Shown piece after piece: positions 9,220 to 18,076 of a stretch of 26,021 nt of DNA (position 1 is its first letter; every line of letters begins with the position of its first letter). The translations under genes and the position numbers were made by a program. The notes beneath the pieces are model-generated. The model saw nothing but the letters and a program-made list of their open reading frames with translations. It searched no databases and had not been told where the DNA came from. This DNA comes from Basidiobolus ranarum (taxonomy: Eukaryota; Basidiobolomycota; Basidiobolomycetes; Basidiobolales): positions 1-26,021 of the forward strand of contig JASJQH010007012.1 of NCBI GenBank assembly GCA_040143965.1, read 5' to 3'.

Positions 9220-11259
9220 ATGGTTTCATCTCGCATTGCTGCTTTGACGGCTATATTAGCCAGTCTTTCCTTGACATCAGCCTTTGATGCATCATGTGAT
9301 AGTAACTTAGTCGCCTACTGGGGACAAAACGCTATGGGTATTTTAGACCCAACTGATCGCGCCGTATGGGAGAAACCTCTCGATGAATATTGTAACGATG
9401 ATACATTAGATGTGATCAACATTGGTTTCATGAACGTATTCAGCGGCGACGTAGGTTCACTTCCCGGAATCAATCTTTCTTATCACTGCACTGGGCCCAC
9501 TTTCCCTGGCACCAACCTTTTGAGCTGTCCCCAAATTGGGGAGCATATTAAATACTGTCAATCTAAGGGTAAAAAGATTACCATGTCTCTAGGTGGTGCG
9601 GTTGGATCTTACGGTCTTGATAATGACGCTGATAGTGAAAGACTTGCTAAGACCGTGTGGGATCTCTTCCTTGGTGGTTCCTCTCAAACTCGTCCTTTCG
9701 GTTCAGCAGTCCTTGATGGGATTGATTTAGATATTGAAGCTGGTATTAGCGTAGGATATGGTGCTTTCGTTCAAAAGCTTCGTTCTCATTTCGATTCCGA
9801 TAAGAGCAGAAAATACTTCACTACCGCTGCTCCACAGTGTCCTTTCCCCGACTACTTCCTTGGTAATGCGCTTGACCAAGCCTGGTTTGATATGGTGTAC
9901 ATCCAATTCTATAATAACTTCTGTACTCCCACTTCACCTGGCCAATTCAACTACGATGTCTGGAATCATTGGGCTACTACCAAATCCCACAATCCTGATG
10001 TAAAATTGTACATTGGTACTCTTGGAAACCCTAAAGCTGGAAGTTATGGTTATATGACTCCTGATGAATTGAAACCTTTGATTGAAAGTACTAGACAAAA
10101 GTATTCTAGTTTCGGTGGTGTTATGACTTGGGAGGCTTCTACCGCTGAAGCTTCCATGATCAATGGAGTAAGCTTCGCTCAATCTGTCAAGAATATTTTA
10201 CTTGATGGTGCCAAGTGTAATGGTAATTCTACTCCCAAGCCAGAACCCAAGCCTGAGCCTAAACCCACTACCCACAAGCCAGAGCCCAAGCCTACCACCC
10301 ACAAGCCTGAGCCCAAACCTACTACCCACAAGCCCGAGCTCAAGCCTACTACTCATAAACCCGAGCCCAAGCCTACTACTCACAAGCCTGAGCCTAAGCC
10401 TACTACCCACAAACCTGAACCTAAGCCTACTACTCACAAGACCGAGTCTAAGCCTACTACTCACGAAACTGAGTCTAAGCATACTACTCACAAGACTGAG
10501 TCTAAGCCTACTACTCACAAGACCGAGTCTAAGCATACTACTCACAAGACTGAGTCTAAGTCTACCACTCACAAATCCGAGCCTAAACCTACCACTACTC
10601 ATAAATCCGAGCCTAAACCTACCACTACTCATAAATCCGAACACAAGCCTACTTCTACTACTGAATATGTTCCCAACCCTACTCACCCTGCCCTAGGAAT
10701 TAGTACTTGCCCAGTTCAGAACGCACCATGCGATACTGTTGCTTTAGCTTGTAATGGTCATCAATATGGACAGTGCGTTTTCGGTAAGTGGGTTCTTCGC
10801 GAGTGTGATGCCCATAACCTTCTCACCTGTGTACAAGATGATGCCCTTCTCTATTGCGATTGGGCTTACAAATATCCCGATCACAAACCCTGTACCGACG
10901 ATCAATCTACAAAGAGAAAGCGTTCTATTGAAGGACCAAGTGATCATGCTTTGGTAGATTTCGCAGCACCCCTTTACAATACCGACAATTTCAAGACCAA
11001 TGTTCGTGTTCGTACTACCAGCACTGCGTTCTCTAACCACTGGAGAGTTCAATTCGATCTTCCTCGTGGACAATCCATTCAAAACAGTACCCGTGGTGTC
11101 TTCTCCCAAAAGGGTACCAAAGTAACCATTGTCTCTGTTCCTGAAAAGGAGCCTAAATGGAATATGGTCATTCTTATTAACGTCTTGGGTGTCCATAACA
11201 GCCTTAGCACCGATATGGTTCCACTTAATGCCAAGTTCTGGGATCTTGGTGAAATTTAA
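9220..11259 (+). CDS. Secreted GH18 (class III type) chitinase with repetitive linker and C-terminal binding modules
   Basis: A 679-residue endochitinase-like enzyme that hydrolyses beta-1,4-GlcNAc bonds. I start it at the ATG at 9220, because it begins a clear signal peptide (1 to about 21, ending LTSA). The frame extends upstream only via a GTG across the TATA box. The GH18 barrel (about 22-330) begins VAYWGQN, has SLGG for the third strand, and carries the catalytic DGIDLDIE at 166-173, with Glu173 as acid/base. Residues about 338-482 are a linker of KPEPKPTTH repeats. A cysteine-rich module at about 494-540 (CPVQNAPCDT..CNGHQYGQCVFGKWV) resembles CBM19. The last domain (about 589-675) looks like a beta-sandwich carbohydrate-binding module, after a KRKR site that could be cleaved. 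No introns. AATAAA lies at 11459-11464. Confidence 0.96.
   Translation: MVSSRIAALTAILASLSLTSAFDASCDSNLVAYWGQNAMGILDPTDRAVWEKPLDEYCNDDTLDVINIGFMNVFSGDVGSLPGINLSYHCTGPTFPGTNLLSCPQIGEHIKYCQSKGKKITMSLGGAVGSYGLDNDADSERLAKTVWDLFLGGSSQTRPFGSAVLDGIDLDIEAGISVGYGAFVQKLRSHFDSDKSRKYFTTAAPQCPFPDYFLGNALDQAWFDMVYIQFYNNFCTPTSPGQFNYDVWNHWATTKSHNPDVKLYIGTLGNPKAGSYGYMTPDELKPLIESTRQKYSSFGGVMTWEASTAEASMINGVSFAQSVKNILLDGAKCNGNSTPKPEPKPEPKPTTHKPEPKPTTHKPEPKPTTHKPELKPTTHKPEPKPTTHKPEPKPTTHKPEPKPTTHKTESKPTTHETESKHTTHKTESKPTTHKTESKHTTHKTESKSTTHKSEPKPTTTHKSEPKPTTTHKSEHKPTSTTEYVPNPTHPALGISTCPVQNAPCDTVALACNGHQYGQCVFGKWVLRECDAHNLLTCVQDDALLYCDWAYKYPDHKPCTDDQSTKRKRSIEGPSDHALVDFAAPLYNTDNFKTNVRVRTTSTAFSNHWRVQFDLPRGQSIQNSTRGVFSQKGTKVTIVSVPEKEPKWNMVILINVLGVHNSLSTDMVPLNAKFWDLGEI
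10232..10660 (+). repeat. Coding tandem repeat of the chitinase linker (27-base unit)
   Basis: About 15 imperfect copies of a nine-codon unit encode KPEPKPTTH. They drift along the array to KTESKPTTH and then KSEPKPTTTH, where one extra Thr codon lengthens the unit. The bias of the repeat also keeps two other frames open (10202-10696 on + and 10198-10686 on -), which are artefacts. Confidence 0.9.
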
Positions 11260-11833
11260 ATGATTTCAGAATGTTATTAACCTAACCCCAACTTTTATCT
11301 CTATCATATATCTATATCCCAACTCTACCTTATATTTATACCCTTACCCCTACTCACTTAGATGTAAAATATATTTCTACTTTTTTAAGAGAATACTGTG
11401 TATTCCCTTTTAAAATAGTGCTCTCTACATAGAATCAGAGGAGGATGTAATCACATTCAATAAATGTATAGGCAATATCTTCGATATTATTCAGTGGTAT
11501 TTTTTTATATTTATATATCGTCGATATTATTCAGTGGTATTTTATTTATATTTATATATCGTCGATATTATTTAGTGGTATTACTTTTATTTAGTGGCGA
11601 GAAAGAAATCGGAATTTATGTATAACAAGGACGAGATAGTGTAGTAGTAGAATGGCTTTAGAATTGAGTTTAACTTTTAAATAACGCTGGTAGTGAACCA
11701 TACAAAAGTGGGAGCAGAGAGAGGAGAAAGGAGGGATAGGGGCAGGAGAGAGATAAAAAAGGAATTAATTGGTTTAAATTTAAGAAACAAATAAATATAT
11801 TTATGTTGACTCCTTCATTGATCGTTATATATG
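11260..11833. other. Intergenic region between convergent chitinase and PH-CRIB genes
   Basis: It contains a 40-base tandem repeat (11481-11597) and a purine-rich tract of about 55 bases at 11709-11764. No open frame on either strand continues the PH-CRIB gene, and no kinase-like sequence is seen. Confidence 0.7.
11481..11597. repeat. Tandem repeat, unit 40-41 bases, about 2.8 copies
   Basis: Each unit begins TCGATATTATTCAGTGGTAT and ends in an AT-only stretch. The copies start at 11481, 11521 and 11562. Copies 1 and 2 differ mainly by one inserted base, and the third is partial and more diverged. It lies 220 bases past the chitinase stop and may overlap its 3' UTR. Confidence 0.85.
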
Positions 11834-12676
11834 TCATTTCCGTTGAAATTCAATATCTTCGAATACTGACATCTTGGGGATTTCTGGTAGATCAAAATTA
11901 CTGGATGTTTTTAATAAAACCGAATGGGATTTGGGCTTCTCGTTGATCCGAGAGTATCCAGTACACATTTGAATGAACTCCATCAAAACCTCTGGGTTGC
12001 TCAAATAATCATCTTTAGATAAAGTTGGCGATGTCATATCCCATTGTTTGTTGATGGTCTAGAGAAGAATAGTTAGAATGGAGCAATAGCAATGATCTTG
12101 CATGTACGAACTTACCGTGAGCATTCCTGTATCTGCATCGAAGCTTAAATGTGCATGATGATTAAAGTTGGTGGGATTAGAGACTCCTTTCATTGGTGAA
12201 CGCTATCAATTAACCAATATGTCAGTCTAAGGGTAACAAGAGAGGATGCAGACCATGGACGTTAACCTTGTATATAGAATCCATCCAGGACCACATTTCT
12301 CCGTCACTTTTACAAGTGATATAGATATTTCTTGTTTCCGAACAGATTTTAAAGCAGTAAGGTTTGAGTTCTGACCTTTCCAGGTCACGTATTTCTTCAT
12401 AAAATATTGTTTCCAGTGCTTTTACTTCATTCTTTAATAAAGTGAACGAAAAATGGGTTTCAGTTGAGTTTCAATATGAGGTGAAAGGACTTTACTTACG
12501 TGGACTTTGTGAATGGTGATGCAAGTGTTCTTCAAAGTAACCAACCGTTTGGACCATAACCAGCTGGTCATTCCATTTCCACGTACTGAGAAATGCCCCT
12601 TTTTAACCGTCTCCAAGGTAATACTCTCCTGAGAGTCGGTGGGTGAGGAAGTAGTGCTTGGGTACTGATCGTTCAT
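11834..12676 (-). CDS. PH-CRIB protein resembling the N-terminal half of a Cla4/PAK kinase, without a kinase domain
   Basis: A predicted Cdc42/Rac-GTP and phosphoinositide-binding protein of 217 residues. Exons on the minus strand are 12676-12500, 12431-12267, 12202-12116 and 12058-11834. All three introns are phase 0 with GT..AG ends. Residues about 22-114 form a PH domain (VKKGHFSVRG..LWSKRLVTL, then LKPYCFKICS and YITCKSDGEMWSWMDSIY) of the Cla4 kind. It is followed directly by the CRIB motif VSNPTNFNHHAHLSFD (about 120-135) and the rest of a p21-binding domain (SKDDYLSNPEVLMEFIQMCT). The usual Gly in HVGFD is Ser here. The protein stops about 35 residues after the PBD, where a PAK would carry a linker and kinase. 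It may be a regulator without a kinase, like yeast Gic proteins in logic, or a truncated PAK paralogue. Confidence 0.87.
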
Positions 12677-13652
12677 TTGGAGTTTACTTTTTATCTGTCA
12701 CGTATAGCTAACTAAACACGTTCACTGTATTGAAAAGTATAGTAAGAAATGAAGAATAAAAGGATTCAAGAGAATATTCTCTAAGAATAGCAAATATAGA
12801 AGCGAGGAGTATTGTCTATGAGTTGGTAACTAAATTAGCGGGTGGCTGTGGTAACCGAATGAGAATGAATGAATTGGACTAGCAATTTGAATTAGTGGGA
12901 AATCTAAAAATTCGAGAAAATTTGACGATGAACAGGAAATATAAAACCGGGAATCAATTCTTTTTATATTCCATTGAGTGTGAAAGAGCGAGAAAGAATA
13001 GTTGACTGCAGAGGGGAACGCACCAAGTGACTAATATTAGGATGAGCATCTCAGGGGCTATGTCTACCTTCACCTTCAGCTCTACATTCAACAGCAATGC
13101 GGGATAAGTATTGCAGGCGAGCATTTGTAGACACCTTATTCTCCTCCTATTCGTGGCTACTTTATGTATACATTTTATGCTCTTTAAACATAAGGATTAC
13201 ATTGCATTGCTGTCTTGGAATGGTTACGGTTGTCTCCGAGTTTGGTAAGAAGATAGTTGTACAGAGTTGTCATCCAAAGTCATCCACAACCCACTCAGAA
13301 TCCCCAGACCCATACTATTACTGATATAGCTTGGGCACACAAAGTTAAGATCAGCAACTGAGAGGAAGGGGAAAGTTACTCATTACCAGGGTAGCGTTCC
13401 TATGAAATGAGTTGATATAGGGTGAGAGGTTCCTCTGAAATAGGGTGATTTTCATTTGAGCTGCAGGAATAATTTAATGTGATCCTACATTACTGAGATG
13501 TATTATTCTGCGTTCAGTAATCAAATTAACTTTCTTATCAGTGAGGATGTGTAGTGGCTTAGTCATTGAACAGAGTCTGACTATTAAATAAACTTTAATC
13601 AATTTTCGGATTTGATGTTGGGAACGTGCTCTTCAGTGTCTTCTTGTAAACC
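12677..13652. other. Intergenic region between divergent PH-CRIB and CFAP410 genes
   Basis: Presumably it holds both promoters. I see no gene I can support. A 75-codon open frame at 13097-13324 has no recognisable features or splice partner. Confidence 0.6.
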
Positions 13653-14687
13653 ATGATACTGACCGAGTCATTTGTTTTAAAGAAGTCAGGGGCGAGGGAG
13701 TTGAGTGAGATACGCGTTCTGAACTTATGGTAAGGTGAAGTGAGCTCTGAGAGAGCCAGGGATTTACGATTAGTTAACCGAAATCTTCCATCAAAGGGGA
13801 CTGGGTTTGAAGGATATCAGTGTGCTCAAGAAGTTGGTGAATCTAGAGGTGTTGGATTTGAGGTGAGGTACAGTGCCCGCAACATATAAGAGCCAGACAG
13901 AAAGTACTCAACAATATTTAGCGTAAACCAAGTAACATCCATCAGACCACTGTATCATTGTCAGTACCAAAAATGAAGAACATATCTCCGATGGATTCTA
14001 ATCTATTGAATAGGTCGTGAACTGCGTGAACTTTATCTTCGCAAAAACGCGATCAAATTAAGCGACTTGAAGGAAATTCATCAATTAAGTACTCTACGTA
14101 TTCTCTGGCTGACAGAGAACCCGTGCGTGAAAGAATCACGGTATTACGAGTTTCTACTGCGTCGATTACCTTTGCTCCAAAAGCTGGATAATAAGGGTAT
14201 GGTACCACTATAATATACAGCATGAAATTTACTCAAGCTAAACTCAATGTTACTCCAACTAAATACTAATGCAGCAATCGAGTCAGACAACAATAACAAG
14301 CAGAAAGAAAAGCAAGTAGGATTAAGTAGAGATAATACGACATTCCATTACAATAAACACAAAGTCGCCCCTATCGTCAGTCGATCTGTTGGTGTTCAGA
14401 CTGAAGAAGCGTCGTTTAGAGTTGATCAACATGTAAGTTAATTTAGTTGCCTATCACTACTACACTCCTACCGCTCACACTCTTGAAATTCACCACTTAG
14501 CCTAGCAAACCCAGCATCAAGGTAGGTCACATATGCATGTCAGGTTGGATGCTTCGCTAATGGTTTGGTTTAGAAGTCTGGCCAATTAAGTATCATATTA
14601 TCGATATTACTTCTACTGCGCGAACTGGGTATAGAGGAAATCCATTTAATTCATGAAATTCTTGAGAAATATATTACTTCCGGTTAG
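13653..14687 (+). CDS. CFAP410: CFAP410 (C21orf2)-like leucine-rich repeat protein of the basal body/cilium
   Basis: A seven-exon gene of 218 residues: 13653-13729, 13797-13862, 13922-13959, 14014-14196, 14275-14432, 14501-14521 and 14574-14687. All junctions are GT..AG and keep the frame, and an in-frame stop precedes the ATG. The N-terminal half is leucine-rich repeats: VLNLWGLGLKDIS (23-35), LEVLDLSVNQVTSIRPLYHC (42-61), LRELYLRKNAI (64-74), LRILWLTENPC (88-98) and a cap RRLPLLQKLDN (110-120). This order and these motifs match CFAP410, including the start MxLTxxxVL. A polar middle contains SVGVQTEE. A C-terminal helix (about 184-218, with ILLLLRELGIEE) corresponds to the conserved helical tail that oligomerises in CFAP410. 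The known family acts at basal bodies/cilia and partners NEK1-type kinases. AATAAA lies at 14812-14817. Convergent with NSF. Confidence 0.88.
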
Positions 14688-14852
14688 CCATCGAAGAAGA
14701 GCAAGTTCATCGAAGTTAACTATCGAAGAAATCATACTATTTCACTTTTATATTCCTGTATCAAAAGAAAGCGGACTAAAATACACAGAACTATTCCAGA
14801 ACAGAAGAACAAATAAAATGAGCTGTAACTAATACAATGATTATGGGAAACA

Positions 14853-17581
14853 TCATAACCCAAGTCCCGCCATCGTGGATACCAATTTCTCTACTTTATC
14901 GACGTCTTGGCGGGCCATTTCGATGACGTTTAATAGTTTCTTAATGCCAATGGATACGTTTTGATTCTGAAGCTCATGCTGGAGTGAGCTCAATGCGGAC
15001 TGATGTTCTTGCTCGTTGAACAAGGCCAATTCTTTGAGTACTATATCGACTGCGGAGAGCTGTGTGATGTTAGGTACGTAGATGTCAGCATTGAAAGCAT
15101 CGATCATGTCCATTTGTTGTAAGATGGAACGTTGGCTGGCGGTGGCAATAATCAGAAGTTTGCGGTCCTTGGGTGGCCTTTTCTTGAGAAGCACCATTAG
15201 AGTTTGAAATACGGAGTTGGAGAATCTGGGTCCGATCGGCACCCAATCCAAGAGACGTTCAAGATTATCAATCACAATAACACTGAATGGTGATCTGTAC
15301 GAGTCGTTGAAGGTTTTGTTGATGGTAGCCATCTTGGCATTCTCTGAATAACCCACCATTGACTCGGGAGAAATCAATTTGATAAACGGAAACTCACTTC
15401 CCATGGCAATTGTGGCTGCCAAAGCAGTCTTACCACTGCCTGGTGGTCCATGGAGCAGCAGACTAACTAAAGGAGTACGCTCACTACGCTTAACTTGCTC
15501 AACAAACAGCTGGCCGTCCGATAAGATTCTGTCCACATGCGGGGCGAAAGGAATGATATGGTTTTGTACGCACTGTTGAAGTTCCGTGTCAGAAATACCA
15601 AATGCTGGTCTGACTTCCTCTAAGCCATTCAAGAAATCGTCTCTCATCACCTTCATGTTCTCTACATCGGGAGCAACACCAGCCAAAGTCCCAACTTTGA
15701 CATGTCTATTGAACGCGAATGACGAAGCACTCTTGATCAAACCAGCTATCTCTGCACCACTGAAATTCTTGGTTAATTTGGCCAGTTCGTCAAGATCTAC
15801 ATCATCCCCCATGATCTCATGTTGTCGCATCTTAGCCGTATGAATCTTCAATATTTGGAATCTGCCTTTCTCGTCTGGTAAGCCAATCTCCATATGCACC
15901 TCCAAACGCCCGGGACGCAGTAAGGCCTCATCAATCATATCGAGACGATTGGTCATACCAATGATCAAGATGTTGTTGAGTTGCTCCACACCATCCATCT
16001 TGGCCAGCAACTGATTGACGACAGAGTCTCCTACTCCTGTTCCATCGTTCTTCCCACCACGTTGCTTACAGATGGCATCAAGCTCATCAAAGATGATAAT
16101 GTGAAGGGAGCTCTCATCTCCTTTGGCTTTGTATTCTTGTTCCGCTTCTGTAAACAACTTTCGGATATTTTCTTCCGATTGACCGACGTATTTGTTCAAC
16201 ACTTCAGGTCCGTTGACGATCTTGGGCTCTCTTGCGTTCAGCATTTTACCAATTTGACGTGCCATCAAAGTCTTACCAGTACCGGGTGGTCCATATAACA
16301 AAATACCTGGGATAGGCAAGGCATCAGCATGGATTGATATCGCAAGAGTTCAACAGAAAGTATTAATACCTTTGACGTGCTGAATACCCAATTTCTCGAC
16401 GATGGATGGGGGAAATATACGAGATGCAAAAGCTCGACGGAAAATTCCGCTAAACTCTGAATCCAAACCACCAATGCCCATATCTTCGAACTTGAAGTTA
16501 GGTTGAATAATAGCATTTGCTCTAGAACTAAAAAATGCTAGTGGGATAAATACAAGTTCAAGATATACGAGTCAGCCTCATGCACGAACCTTCTAGATGT
16601 TCCCTTTAAGCGGATAGTACAGTCTTGAGCTTTAGTGAACTGTACTAAAGTTTGTTGCATTAAAATTCCTCGAACATGGTTACCAGATGCTGAAATAAAT
16701 GAATTGAGTTTATGGCTTCTTTTTTCTTCTCAATACAACATCCATTTACCACTATTTTGCTGTTGTGCCTGGCCTGAACGCAAACTTTCCAGTTCGGCAA
16801 CCTCCAAATCCAATACTTGAACTTGGAGATTCAAACCATGAAAATCGAAAACCAACTGTTGACCTTTAGTGAATACTTGATTTCCAAACGACTACATTTA
16901 ACAGAGTATTTGTTTAGAAGTCAAATCATCTATCTGAATAACCATAATAAATCTATTTACTTGAGTAAAGACGTGGCCCATTTCTTCAGTATCAAATTCT
17001 TTGTTTACTTCTAAACCACGACGAAGGAATTTTACCTAATAAAACCGAGTTTAAATTCGAGTATATAATATATCCGCTTGAAATGCAAGAATCTTGGTTT
17101 GACCGATAACTTACTTCTAGATTAAGGGTACCTAAATAAACATTAACCCCTTCGGAAAGTGGATCGTAAGGCTGTACAAAGACTTCCTGGTTTAGAGAAA
17201 GAGATGCCCAACGTCTATGGAACAGAGAAGTACCAATTTGACCAGATGTAAAGCTATTCTCGAAACTATATTCGAATTGGACAATAGAAACTCGAAATTA
17301 AGCCCAATTCAATAACTTCAGACTAACTTGTAATCAAATCAAAAATGGGTTAAACAAATATGGAATAAAACTAACTGTATAGTAAACACGAATTGCTCGT
17401 TCAAAGAAACATAACGAGTGGAGGGTTCAAAATCCTTGGGGCTCACAACGAGCAAGTTGGCTAAAGCTAAAGCGTCACTTGGTCCCTTTGCTACTCTAAA
17501 GGTACCGCCACTTACAGTTTGGGGTGTAGGTGAGCGATAGGGACTTGAGGTACCAGAAAAGGGCTTTCTAAACGAATCCAT
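14853..17581 (-). CDS. SEC18: NSF/Sec18, AAA+ ATPase for SNARE disassembly
   Basis: Reconstructed as 759 residues, the usual length. Exons: 17581-17376, 17265-17115, 17035-16961, 16891-16750, 16689-16590, 16521-16370 and 16306-14853. All have GT..AG introns and the frame is kept throughout. The N-domain (about 25-240) includes [25 protein letters not shown] and [11 protein letters not shown]. The linker carries [13 protein letters not shown] and [13 protein letters not shown]1 has Walker A GPPGTGKT (281-288), Walker [11 protein letters not shown] (acidic pair 349-350) and the Arg-finger region [18 protein letters not shown]2 has GPPGSGKT (562-569) and [19 protein letters not shown], where the second Walker B acidic residue is Asn (623), in line with NSF D2 being a weak ATPase. 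It works with alpha-SNAP to recycle SNARE complexes after membrane fusion. Introns cluster in the 5' third. Confidence 0.97.
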
Positions 17582-18076
17582 TACTGTAAGGTTAAGTAAT
17601 AAGGTGTACTTCCCTTAGGTAACAGGTTAATTTGAAGTATAAAAAAATAAGTGCCTTTCGGATATACAACTATTACAGCACTCTTCCTTTTCTCAATACT
17701 CCCAACCTCATCTCTTTTTGATTAATCCTGGCTGGATTCGGTCACGTAATCATTAATATGTTTAATTTAAAGTTGATTCAATCTGTGCTTTCAATATTTG
17801 TAGGTATGTCTAGACTTACAAACAGTAAAAATCTAGGTTAAACTTATCACACATTTCCATCCACCAATGATATCTCCGTATAAAGGCAGCATATACTGAA
17901 CTCATTTAATGCTGCATGGACGCTAAAAATAGATGAAAAGCTGGGCTTTTGCGTACGAAGTTTGTTTACTAAGAAGCATACATATATATATATATTGAAG
18001 ACTGAATGAAGGCTATATGTGGTTTTGCTTAATGAAAGTGAATTCGCTAATAATGCTAAGTGAGTTTTCATTTAAC
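17582..18076. other. Intergenic region between NSF and the C2 protein gene
   Basis: About 500 bases with an AT dinucleotide run at about 17980-17995. It holds the NSF promoter (both flanking genes are on the minus strand) and the 3' UTR of the C2 gene. No gene is seen. Confidence 0.6.

Noticed and set aside
10198-10696. Open frames on both strands over the chitinase linker
   Set aside because: They are by-products of the 27-base coding repeat. The chitinase frame runs through the same DNA with known domains on both sides.
13959-14013. An alternative CFAP410 exon start using the open frame MKNISPMDSNLLN before RELRELYL
   Set aside because: It is out of frame with the following exon. The chosen path (donor after 13959, acceptor before 14014) gives LYHCRELRELYL in frame and matches the family.
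14247-14441. Stand-alone 64-codon gene
   Set aside because: It is the extended reading of CFAP410 exon 5; its upstream ATG lies in an intron.
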